Part shown: positions 1 to 7,587 of the stretch, piece after piece | Position numbering within the stretch: the first letter of the stretch is position 1 | How the letters are laid out: the number at the start of each line of letters is the position of its first letter | DNA from: Candidatus Rokuibacteriota bacterium | GTDB taxonomy: Bacteria; Methylomirabilota; Methylomirabilia; Rokubacteriales; CSP1-6 | Direction of reading: 5' to 3' | Assembly: GCA_003221595.1 (NCBI GenBank) | Contig: QHSM01000340.1 | Span: 1-12,542 of the forward strand | Length of the DNA stretch: 12,542 nucleotides | The notes under the pieces: generated by a model | Seen by the model: only the letters and a program-made list of their open reading frames with translations | Databases searched by the model: none | What the model was told of the DNA's origin: nothing | Translations under genes and position numbers: made by a program

Positions 1-62
1 CAGTGCACGCACTTTCGGATCTCGTCCAGATCGAGGCCCGGGAGGGCTCCGCCCGATCTCAT
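1..62 (-). CDS. glcF: Glycolate oxidase iron-sulfur subunit GlcF-like, N-terminal fragment (cut by window edge)
   Basis: Only the first 20 complete codons are present, followed by two bases of the next. They read MRSGGALPGLDLDEIRKCVH, and the next codon begins TG, most likely Cys, which would complete a C-V-H-C motif. GlcF proteins carry a first 4Fe-4S cluster motif of exactly this kind (Cys-Val-His-Cys-Gly) near the N terminus. The ATG shares one base with the glcE stop (TGATG), so translation is probably coupled to glcE. Position after glcD and glcE matches the usual glcDEF order. GlcF passes electrons from the flavin subunits to the respiratory chain at the membrane. The fragment is too short to exclude another Fe-S reductase subunit such as an LldE/HdrD-type protein; the call rests on the CxxC motif plus context. 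Confidence 0.62.
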   Translation of the reverse strand, partial: MRSGGALPGLDLDEIRKCVH

Positions 63-1381
63 CAGAGGCCCCCGACGTAGCGTCCGGGGTTCAGCACGCG
101 CCTGGGATCGAACTCGTCTCGCAGGGCGCGCATGAGGGCGAAGGATCCCGGCTCGATCGGCCCCCACGGGTCCACGGCTTTCCGGAGCTCCGCCGTCCCG
201 CGAGCGACGACGGCGCTGCCGCCGATCGCGGCTATGCGCTGACGCACGCGGGTCGTGATCGCCGCGATCTCGGCGACGCTCGCGCCCCCGAGAAGGACCC
301 GGAGCGTTCCCAGCGCCGCGCAGCCGCTCAGCCGCACCTCGGCTCGGGGCGCCGTCGTCCGCGCCGCGTTCTCGATCGCCCCGACGGTGTCCGCGAGCCG
401 GTCGGCGAGCGCGACCACGTGGAGAACCGTCCAGCCCGGGGGGCATGTCAGCGCGGACTCCGCCGCGGTCCAGAACCCGTCCGGGAGCGCGTCGATTTGC
501 GCCCGGCCGATCTTCGCCATCGCGCCGAGGCGCTCGCCCTGCTCGCGGACCGCTTCGGCGACGCTCCCGATCGAGACCGCCACGCCCGCGCCCGAGGACC
601 CGGCCGAGAGAAGCTTGAGCATCTCGCCGTTGAAGATCTCGATCCGGCTCGGCTGCAGCGGCGATGCGATCACCCGCTCGACGAACGCCTGGGCCTCTCC
701 GGGCGACGCCAGCCGCACGAGCCACGAGCTCTCCGCGTCGGGCCGCGAATGAAGGCGGAGCGTCAGCTCGGCGAGAACGCCGAGCGTGCCGAGCGCGCCC
801 ACCATCAGCTTCGGGACGTCGTACCCGCTGACCGATTTCACGACCTTCGAGCCGCCCCAGGTCACGACGCCGTCGGCCTGGACGAAGCGCACGCCGAGCA
901 GCAGGTCGCGCAGCGTGCCGTAGCGCGCGCGAAGCGGGCCGCTCGCGTTGGTCGCCGCGATGCCGCCCAGCGTGCGGGCGGCGGCGCCCGGCGGATCGAG
1001 CGCCAGCCACTGCCGGTGCGGCGCGAGCCGCGCCGCGAGCGCGCCGGCGGAGACCCCGGCCTGCACCGTGACGGTGAGATCGGCGGGGTTGTACTCGATC
1101 ACCTCGTCGAGACCGCGAAGGTCGACGACGAGGTCCGCGCGCGCCGGCGGGCTGCCGAGCTCGAGTGCCTCGCCCGAGCCGCGCGGGATGACGGCCAGGG
1201 CCGCGTCGTGCGCGAGCGCCAGGACGCCGCTCAGCTGATCGATCGAGCCGGGCCGCACGACCCAGCTCGGGCGGAGACCGTCGACCGCCGCCGCCGCGAG
1301 CGCCTCGGCATCGTCGCGCACCCCCTGGCGCCCGGCGATGGAGACGAGGGCTTCGCCGATCGAGCGCGCCGCGACGGGCAT
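62..1381 (-). CDS. glcE: Glycolate oxidase FAD-binding subunit GlcE
   Basis: FAD-binding (PCMH/VAO-type) protein of 439 residues, the second flavin subunit of the GlcDEF complex, which oxidises glycolate or a related 2-hydroxyacid to the 2-oxoacid. FAD-contact segments are visible: PRGSGEALELG at about 66-76, GGIAATNASGPLRARYGTLRD at about 139-159, and GYDVPKLMVGALGTLGVL at about 186-203. The C terminus has the family-typical DPRRVLNPGRY near the end. At 439 residues it is longer than E. coli GlcE (about 350). It lacks the HAGDGNLHP and GEHGVG catalytic motifs of GlcD, as expected for GlcE. The ATG lies 7 bp after the glcD stop, and its own stop overlaps the next ATG by one base, so it is the middle gene of a translationally coupled trio. 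The substrate is not proven by sequence. Confidence 0.92.
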   Translation of the reverse strand: MPVAARSIGEALVSIAGRQGVRDDAEALAAAAVDGLRPSWVVRPGSIDQLSGVLALAHDAALAVIPRGSGEALELGSPPARADLVVDLRGLDEVIEYNPADLTVTVQAGVSAGALAARLAPHRQWLALDPPGAAARTLGGIAATNASGPLRARYGTLRDLLLGVRFVQADGVVTWGGSKVVKSVSGYDVPKLMVGALGTLGVLAELTLRLHSRPDAESSWLVRLASPGEAQAFVERVIASPLQPSRIEIFNGEMLKLLSAGSSGAGVAVSIGSVAEAVREQGERLGAMAKIGRAQIDALPDGFWTAAESALTCPPGWTVLHVVALADRLADTVGAIENAARTTAPRAEVRLSGCAALGTLRVLLGGASVAEIAAITTRVRQRIAAIGGSAVVARGTAELRKAVDPWGPIEPGSFALMRALRDEFDPRRVLNPGRYVGGL

Positions 1382-1388
1382 CTCGATC

Positions 1389-2834
1389 CTAGATCCAGGC
1401 GCCGTCGGGCACGCGCGGTCGCGCCGGCCGGAACCCCTCGCCGCAGGCGGGGTGTGAGGGCAGGAGCTTGCCCGGGTTCATGATTCCCTCCGGGTCGAAG
1501 ACCCGCCGGAGCCGGTACATGAAGTTCAGGTCGGCGTCGGCGTACTGGAACGGGAGGTTCTTCGCCTTGTCCATGCCGACCCCGTGCTCGCCGGTCACCG
1601 TTCCACCCATGGCGATGCAGGCGCGCAGGAGCTCCTCGTTCGCCGCCTTCGCGCGCTCGAGCTCCTCGGGAACCCGGTCGTCGTAGAGGATGAGCGGGTG
1701 GAGGTTCCCGTCGCCCGCGTGGAAGACGTTCGCGATCTGGACGCGGTGACGGGCGCCGATGGCCGCGAGCTCGCGCATGATCGCCGGCAGCCTGGAGCGC
1801 GGCACGACGGCGTCTTGCAGCAGATAAGTCGGCGCCAGCCGCCCGACGGCGCCCGCCGCCTCCTTGCGCCCCTTCCAGAGGAGCGCGCGCTCGGCGTCGT
1901 CGGCCGCCACGCGGACCTCCAGGGCGCCGCGTTCCCAGCAGATCCGCGCGGCCCGCTCGCCCTGCGCCTCCACCTCGGCGGCTGGTCCGTCCAGCTCGAT
2001 CAGGAGCACGGCGGCCGCGTCCTTGGGATAGCCGGCGCCCGTGCCTTCGTTGATCGCGCGAATCATCAGCTCGTCGAGCATCTCGAGGGCGGCCGGCACG
2101 ATGCCCGCCGCGATGATCGCCGAGACCGCTTCCGAGGCGTCCTCGATCGACGTGAACGAGGCAAGGATGGTCTTCACCGCCTCGGCCGCGTGGAGGAGCC
2201 GGACCGTGACCGCGGTGACGATCCCGAACGTGCCCTCCGAGCCGACCGCCGCGCCCACGAGGTCGTAGCCCGGGCGCTCGATCGCCGTGCCGCCCAGGCG
2301 CACGAGCTCGCCGGCTCCCGTCACCAGCTCGAGCCCGAGGACGTGGTTGGTCGTGATCCCGTACTTGAGACAGTGCGGGCCCCCGGCGTTGGTCGCGACG
2401 TTGCCCCCGATCGATGACACCATCTGGCTCGACGGGTCTGGCGCGAAGAAATATCCCTGACTTGCGACTGCTCGGGTGAGAAAGAGGTTGATCAGTCCCG
2501 GCTCGACGGTCGCGCAGCGATTCGGAAGGTCGATGGCGAGAATACGGTCCATCCGGTTCGTCCCGATCATGACGCCGCCGAGGGGCGCCATGGCTCCGCC
2601 GATCAATCCCGTCCCGGAGCCGCGGGGCACGATGGAGACCCGTTCGTGCCGGCAGAGGTTCACGATCGCGACGACTTCCTCGGCACGCCGGGGCAGCGCC
2701 ACGGCGTCCGGCGCGCCCTTGTAGAAGGTGTGCATGTCGCACTCGTAGACGAGCCGGCCCTCGAGTGACTGGACGAGGCCGTCGGCGCCGACGATGCGCT
2801 CGAGTGCGGCGAGGAAGGCGTGGCTCAGGGGCAT
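1389..2834 (-). CDS. glcD: Glycolate oxidase catalytic FAD subunit GlcD
   Basis: Catalytic FAD-linked 2-hydroxyacid oxidase subunit of 481 residues, close to the usual GlcD length. In order: FAD-binding PCMH domain with PRGSGTGLIGGA at 70-81, GGNVATNAGG at 143-152 and GSEGTFGIVT at 198-207; then the FAD-oxidase C-terminal domain with HAGDGNLHP at 372-380 and GEHGVG at 415-420, the histidine-containing catalytic and metal-site motifs of this family. It ends with the common FDPEGIMNPGK motif at 446-455 plus a tail of roughly 25 residues. The motifs fit the glycolate/D-lactate oxidase branch better than eukaryotic-type D-2-hydroxyglutarate dehydrogenase, but substrate cannot be settled by eye. 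It starts 25 bp after korB on the same strand. The Shine-Dalgarno is weak: an AGGGG lies about 10 bases before the ATG. Confidence 0.94.
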   Translation of the reverse strand: MPLSHAFLAALERIVGADGLVQSLEGRLVYECDMHTFYKGAPDAVALPRRAEEVVAIVNLCRHERVSIVPRGSGTGLIGGAMAPLGGVMIGTNRMDRILAIDLPNRCATVEPGLINLFLTRAVASQGYFFAPDPSSQMVSSIGGNVATNAGGPHCLKYGITTNHVLGLELVTGAGELVRLGGTAIERPGYDLVGAAVGSEGTFGIVTAVTVRLLHAAEAVKTILASFTSIEDASEAVSAIIAAGIVPAALEMLDELMIRAINEGTGAGYPKDAAAVLLIELDGPAAEVEAQGERAARICWERGALEVRVAADDAERALLWKGRKEAAGAVGRLAPTYLLQDAVVPRSRLPAIMRELAAIGARHRVQIANVFHAGDGNLHPLILYDDRVPEELERAKAANEELLRACIAMGGTVTGEHGVGMDKAKNLPFQYADADLNFMYRLRRVFDPEGIMNPGKLLPSHPACGEGFRPARPRVPDGAWI

Positions 2835-2859
2835 GGTGCCGGGCGCCCCTCGAGTCGCG

Positions 2860-3878
<1,019 letters not shown>

Positions 3879-3882
<4 letters not shown>

Positions 3883-5750
3883 GGCTTGCTCCCGAGAAGC
3901 TGGTTGATGGCCTCGTAGATCTCGTCGGACGCCAGCGGAAGGCCGCGTACGCGGTTGAAGCCGACGGCGTCGACGAGATACTCGGCGCGCAGCACCCGTA
4001 CCAGCTGCCCGCTGTTGATCTCGGGGACCAGCACCTTGCGGTACTCGCGCAGGATATGGCCGAGATCCGGCGGAAGCGGATTCAGGTGACGCAGGTGGAT
4101 CGAGGCGACCGACTTGCCGGCCGTCTGGGCCTGCTCGACCGCCGCGGTGATCGCTCCGTAGGTGCCGCCCCAGCCGACGACGAGCAGGTCGCCGGTCGCC
4201 GGGCCGTTGATCGACGTCGGCGGGATCTCCTGGGCCACGCGCCGCACCTTCTCGGCGCGCATACGCACCATGTGGTCGTGGTTCTCCGGGTCGTAGGAGA
4301 TGTTGCCGGTGACGTCCTGCTTCTCGATCCCTCCGATCCGGTGCTCGAGACCGGGCGTGCCGGGCCGCACCCACGGGCGGGCCAGCGTGGCCGGGTCGCG
4401 GAGGTACGGGAAGAACCCCTCCCGCTCCGTCCGGAACTGGATCTCGATCGGCGGAAGCGTCATTGCGTCGGGGATGAGCCACGGCTCCGAGCCGTTGGCC
4501 AGGAATCCGTCGCTGAGCACGATCACCGGCAGCATGTACTTGGCGGCCAGCCGCACCGCCTCGTAGGCGATGTAGAAGCAGTCGCCCGGGGTGGCCGGCG
4601 CGAGGACCACGACCGGCGCCTCGCTGTTGCGGCCGTACAGCGCCTGCATCAGGTCGGCCTGCTCGGTCTTGGTGGGCATGCCGGTCGAGGGGCCGGCCCG
4701 CTGGATGTTCAGGACGACGAGTGGCAGCTCGGCCGTCACGGCCAGGCCGATGCCCTCGCCCTTGAGGGCGATTCCGGGACCGCTCGAGGCGGTGACGCCG
4801 ATGGCGCCGCCAAACGAGGCGCCGATGGCCGCGGTGACGGCCGCGATCTCGTCCTCGGCCTGGATCGTCCGGACGCGGAAGCGCTTGTGCAGCGCCAGCT
4901 CGTGCAGGATGTCGCTGGCCGGCGTGATCGGGTACGCGCCGTAGACGATGGGAAGCTTGGAGCGCTGAGCGGCGGCGAGAAGGCCCCACGCCAGGGCGCG
5001 GTTCCCCGTCATGGCGCGGTAGAGCCCGGGCGCCATCTCCGCCGCTTCGATCGCGTAGTGCTCGCTGAAGATCTCCGCCGTCTCTCCGTAGGCGTGGCCC
5101 GCCTTGAGCACGCGCGTGTTGGCCTCGGCGATGTCCTTGTTCTTGGCGAACCGCTTCTGGATCCAGTCGAGAGTCGGCTCGAGCGGGCGCGTGTAGATCC
5201 ACGAAACCAGGCCCAGCGCGAAGAAGTTCTTGGTCCGGTCCTTCTCCTTCGTGTTGAGCGGCAGGTCCTTGATGGCCTCGAGCGTGAGGCCCGTCATGTC
5301 GACCTTGTGCAGCCGATAGCGCTCGGCGAGCGTCGGGTCGTCGAGCGGATTCGCCGCGTAGCCGGCCTTGTCCAGGTTCCGCTTGTCGAAGGCCTGGGTG
5401 TTGACGATCAAGAGACCGCCCGTCTTGAGGTCGCGCAGATGAACCTTGAGAGCGGCCGGGTTCATCGCGACCAGGCAGTCCAGTCGATCGCCCGGCGTGT
5501 ACACACGCTGGCTGCCGAACTGGAGCTGGAAGCTCGACACGCCGAAGAGCGTGCCGGCCGGTGCGCGGATCTCCGCGGGAAAGTTGGGCAGCGTGGCGAG
5601 GTCGTTCCCGGCCCACGCCGACTCGGTCGTGAATTGCTCACCCGTGAGCTGCATGCCGTCGCCGGAGTCGCCGGCGAACCGAATCACCGCACGATCGAGC
5701 GCCTTTCGCGACTTCACAGCGCCGGTGGCGGGAGTCGCTATCTGAGCCAT
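3879..5750 (-). CDS. korA: 2-oxoglutarate (2-oxoacid):ferredoxin oxidoreductase, fused gamma-alpha subunit
   Basis: Protein of 623 residues in which a gamma domain precedes the alpha domain, the form found in two-subunit enzymes such as mycobacterial KorAB. Gamma domain: about 20-210, with GDSGDGMQLTGEQF at 27-40. Alpha pyrimidine-binding domain: from about 245, with the substrate-binding YPITPASD signature at 273-280, SSGPG at 322-326 and GPSTGMPTKTEQADL at 353-367. Domain II near the C terminus: GWGGTYG at 526-532 and VPEINSGQL at 575-583. No ferredoxin-like delta domain is visible, so electrons should leave through the KorB cluster to an external ferredoxin. An AGGAG ribosome site (5761-5765) lies 10 bases before the ATG. 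A promoter-like element lies about 110 nt upstream. It is the first gene of the kor-glc cluster and overlaps korB by 4 bp. Confidence 0.95.
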
Positions 5751-5832
5751 CTCGTCCTGTCTCCTCGCTCGGCTCGCGCAGTCATCCCCCGCGAACCCGG
5801 TACGGGAAAATCGCTACAGAGGCTGCCCGCCG

Positions 5833-5847
5833 GCGGCCGTGGGCCGC
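5833..5847 (-). other. GC hairpin in the korA leader
   Basis: A perfect six-base-pair stem, GCGGCC-CAC-GGCCGC on the minus strand, with a three-base loop. It lies within the predicted korA 5' leader, about 80 bases before the start codon. It has no following U-tract, so it is not a standard intrinsic terminator. It may simply reflect base composition, or it may be an mRNA-stabilising or attenuating element. Confidence 0.3.
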
Positions 5848-5867
5848 AAATCGGTGGACCAAAGGTC

Positions 5868-5896
5868 ATTTTATCCAACGCGCCGGGCGCGGGCAA
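5868..5896 (-). promoter_or_regulatory. Putative sigma70-type promoter of the korAB-glcDEF cluster
   Basis: On the minus strand TTGCCC (5891-5896) is followed by a 17-base spacer and TAAAAT (5868-5873). This gives 4/6 and 5/6 matches to the -35 and -10 consensus at optimal spacing, in an otherwise very GC-rich intergenic region. The start point would fall near 5861, giving a leader of about 110 nt before korA. A small dyad, GACC-AAA-GGTC (5857-5867), straddles the predicted start and could be an operator, although four-base arms are weak evidence. Confidence 0.5.
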
Positions 5897-5938
5897 CATT
5901 CCGACGGCCTGGTCTGTCCACCCGACCCGACGCAGCCC

Positions 5939-5951
5939 GCCCGGCCCGGGC
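5939..5951 (-). terminator. Weak hairpin just after the CBS gene, possible transcription end
   Basis: The inverted repeat GCCCG-GCC-CGGGC forms a five-base-pair GC stem with a three-base loop starting 3 bases past the stop of the CBS gene. No U-run follows, so it is at best a partial terminator or a 3'-end-stabilising structure. In GC-rich DNA such short stems are common. Confidence 0.22.
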
Positions 5952-5954
5952 ATG

Positions 5955-6500
5955 TCAGCCCGCGTCCACGTCCTGGGGGCGCTTGATGGCGTCGCCGGGG
6001 CGCAGGTTCAGCACCGCCTCGGGGAACAAGTTGGCGAGCCACCGGACGACGTCGCTCACGGTGACGATGCCGATCGGCCGGCCTTCGGGGTCGACGAGCG
6101 GGATCGTCCGGTACCCGGCAACGCTCATGCAGTGCACGGCGTACGCGACACGGTCGCGCGCCGTCAGCGCCTCGGGGTTGCGAGTCATCACGGCCGCCAG
6201 CGGCGTTCGACGCGCGTCCAGATCCTTGCCGACCACGCGCGTGAGGACGTCCCGCTCGGTGAAGATACCGGTGAGCCTTCCCGCGCCGTCAGTGACGAGG
6301 ACGCCCGCCTGACGTCGGGCCAGCATCGTCTGGACCGCTTCGTGGACCGTGGCCGTGTCGGAGAGGCAGATCGGCTCGGCGGGCGACAGGACCGCGATGA
6401 TGTCGGTGGCCAGCGCGCGGCCGGCCTCGCCGAGGACTTCGGGGCCGTTGAGGTCGTCGTCGATCGTGGCCGAGTACTCGTCCTCGAACTCACCACCCAT
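5955..6500 (-). CDS. Small protein with two CBS domains (Bateman module)
   Basis: Soluble protein of 181 residues made almost wholly of a tandem CBS pair. CBS1 spans about 42-95, with LSDTATVHEAVQTML and GRLTGIFTERDVLTRVV. CBS2 spans about 103-160, with MTRNPEALTARDRV and GRPIGIVTVSDVVRWLA. An acidic N-terminal segment of about 35 residues precedes them, and a tail ending in PGDAIKRPQDVDAG follows. Bateman modules usually bind AMP, ATP or related ligands; no attached enzyme, transporter or DNA-binding domain is present, so it may act on a partner protein. The ATG has a strong purine-rich ribosome site (GGGAGGGAAG) just upstream. It lies 66 bp after the lysR stop and upstream of korA on the same strand, so it may be cotranscribed with lysR. 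Specific function is unknown. Confidence 0.9.
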   Translation of the reverse strand: MGGEFEDEYSATIDDDLNGPEVLGEAGRALATDIIAVLSPAEPICLSDTATVHEAVQTMLARRQAGVLVTDGAGRLTGIFTERDVLTRVVGKDLDARRTPLAAVMTRNPEALTARDRVAYAVHCMSVAGYRTIPLVDPEGRPIGIVTVSDVVRWLANLFPEAVLNLRPGDAIKRPQDVDAG

Positions 6501-6534
6501 GACTTCCCTCCCCCGCCCCGATCCTAACCCTTTG

Positions 6535-6547
6535 GCCGGGGCCCGGC
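6535..6547 (-). other. GC hairpin between the lysR gene and the CBS gene
   Basis: GCCGG-GGC-CCGGC on the plus strand forms a five-base-pair stem with a three-base loop in the 66-bp gap between the two minus-strand genes. No U-tract follows in the direction of transcription. It could reduce read-through from lysR into the CBS gene, but composition alone may explain it. Confidence 0.2.
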
Positions 6548-6566
6548 AACGGCGCGGCCGGCCCGG

Positions 6567-7478
6567 TCACGAGCGCGCCGCGACGCGAGCCGGCTCCTCG
6601 TTGGCGTCCTTGAGGAGCTGGATGAACCGGCTCACCGTCGGCGTGAGCGGCTTCTGGCGACGGTGAATCAGCCCCACCGGGCGCACGAGGTCCGTGATGG
6701 TGAGCGGGACGACGGCGAGCGTGCGGATCGAGGCCTCGTTCTGCACCGTGTGGCGCGGGAGGATCGAAACCCCGGCCGCGATGATGATGGCCTGTTTGAT
6801 CGTCTCGATGTTGTCGAACTCCATCACGGTGTTGACCCTGACGTTGTGCTGGCGGAGCGCGCGGTCGATCGCCTTGCGAATGGTCAGCCCGGCGTCGAAC
6901 GCGACGAACGTCTCGCCGTTGAGGTCGGCGGGCGTGACGACGCGGCGCCGCGCCAGGCGATGGTTCGGATGGCACACGAAGGCCATCGGCTCCGACCGCA
7001 GCGGCACGATGGCCAGCGTCCGGTCGGCCGGCGGATACGACATGATCCCGACGTCCGCCTCGCCCTGCACGACGGCCTCGACGACCTTGTGCGGATGCAG
7101 GCACTCGAGCTGGACGCGCGCTTCCGGGTAGAGTGACATGAACCGCTGCACGTTCCGGCTCACGTCGTGCAGGCCGACGGAATAGATCGCGGCCACCCGA
7201 ACCGTGCCGTCCACGCGCGCCTTCACCGCCGCGATCTCGGTCTTCGCCTTTTCCCACGACGCGAGCAGCCCACGGCAGGCCTCGTAGAACGCCTGACCCT
7301 CGGGAGTCACGACGAACGGGCGCTTGGTCCGGTCCAGGAGGGCGACGCCCAGCTCCCCCTCGAGCTGCTGCATCGCCTGGCTCGCCGCCGACTGGGACAC
7401 GACGTTTTGCGCGGCGCCGCGGGAGAACGAGCGGTGCCGGACCACGTCGCAGTACAGGCGGAGGGTCTCCAGGTGCAC
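6567..7478 (-). CDS. LysR-family transcriptional regulator, divergent from gltB
   Basis: DNA-binding regulator of 303 residues from the GTG start, the normal length for the LysR family. The N-terminal winged helix-turn-helix covers about 1-60, with LETLRLYCDVVRHRSFSRGA and then SQSAASQAMQQLEGELGVAL. After a linker helix comes the ligand-binding domain (about 88-290) with the two periplasmic-binding-like lobes. I prefer GTG at 7478 over the in-frame ATG at 7511: it gives the canonical V/M-x-LETL start, and a perfect TATAAT lies seven bases upstream, so the ATG would lie upstream of the predicted transcript start. No Shine-Dalgarno precedes either codon. It is transcribed away from gltB across a 109-bp region, so gltB and itself are the likely targets. 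The inducer is unknown; glutamate or 2-oxoglutarate is a guess from context. Confidence 0.93.
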   Translation of the reverse strand: MHLETLRLYCDVVRHRSFSRGAAQNVVSQSAASQAMQQLEGELGVALLDRTKRPFVVTPEGQAFYEACRGLLASWEKAKTEIAAVKARVDGTVRVAAIYSVGLHDVSRNVQRFMSLYPEARVQLECLHPHKVVEAVVQGEADVGIMSYPPADRTLAIVPLRSEPMAFVCHPNHRLARRRVVTPADLNGETFVAFDAGLTIRKAIDRALRQHNVRVNTVMEFDNIETIKQAIIIAAGVSILPRHTVQNEASIRTLAVVPLTITDLVRPVGLIHRRQKPLTPTVSRFIQLLKDANEEPARVAARS

Positions 7479-7484
7479 GGGCCA

Positions 7485-7490
7485 ATTATA
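7485..7490 (-). promoter_or_regulatory. Perfect -10 box of the lysR gene
   Basis: TATAAT on the minus strand matches the consensus 6/6. Its downstream end lies six bases before the GTG codon at 7478, so transcription would begin at or next to the start codon and the mRNA would be leaderless. No recognisable -35 hexamer occurs at 16-19 bases upstream (GGATGA at the 17-base spacing), so activity may depend on a regulator or on the strong -10. Confidence 0.5.
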
Positions 7491-7529
7491 AGCGAATCTG
7501 ATACTTATCATCCGACTTTTTGGGGATGA
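7488..7529. promoter_or_regulatory. Putative LysR operator region: overlapping dyads
   Basis: Three short inverted repeats lie side by side: ATAAG-N11-CTTAT (7488-7508), TGATA-CT-TATCA (7499-7510) and TCATCC-N10-GGATGA (7508-7529). If gltB transcription starts near 7561, the first dyad is centred at about -63 and the last at about -42, matching the recognition and activation sites typical for LysR-family activators. The first also overlaps the lysR -10 box, which would allow autorepression. Arms of five to six bases can arise by chance in a region this long, so the assignment is inference from position plus symmetry. Confidence 0.4.
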
Positions 7530-7554
7530 CTAATAGTGTAAATGCCGGTACTAT
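7526..7554 (+). promoter_or_regulatory. Putative gltB promoter
   Basis: ATGACT (7526-7531) and TACTAT (7549-7554) are separated by 17 bases, each matching the sigma70 consensus at four of six positions. The start point would be near 7561 with a leader of about 27 bases. An additional ATAGT-N12-ACTAT inverted repeat (7533-7554) overlaps the spacer and -10. The weak match fits a promoter needing activation, for instance by the divergent LysR protein. Confidence 0.4.
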
Positions 7555-7571
7555 CGTGCAACTGTTTTCAC

Positions 7572-7579
7572 AAAAGGGA
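7572..7579 (+). promoter_or_regulatory. gltB ribosome binding site deciding the start codon
   Basis: AAAAGGGA ends eight bases before the ATG at 7588. The in-frame ATG at 7579 begins at the last base of this purine run, with no separate Shine-Dalgarno at a usable distance. The downstream ATG is therefore the better start, shortening the protein by three residues. Confidence 0.55.
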
Positions 7580-7587
7580 TGGCGCAC

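Noticed and set aside
1231..2742. A 503-codon minus-strand open frame overlapping glcD and the start of glcE.
   Set aside because: It is an out-of-frame shadow of glcD, extremely Arg/Gly/Pro rich and without motifs, while glcD has intact FAD and catalytic motifs.
5738..5785. A 15-codon Arg-rich reading frame in the korA leader overlapping its start (MTARAERGDRTRWLR), considered as a leader peptide.
   Set aside because: It has no convincing ribosome site, its Arg content is explained by GC-rich sequence, and there is no paired antiterminator/terminator structure or arginine-related target gene.
4056..6527. An 823-codon plus-strand open frame across korA, its leader and the CBS gene.
   Set aside because: It spans two well-supported minus-strand genes and the promoter region between them, and its translation shows only antisense-like composition.
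7509..7511. The ATG at 7511 as the start of the LysR protein.
   Set aside because: It lacks a Shine-Dalgarno, adds 11 residues before the conserved LETL start, and lies upstream of the predicted transcript start from the perfect TATAAT.
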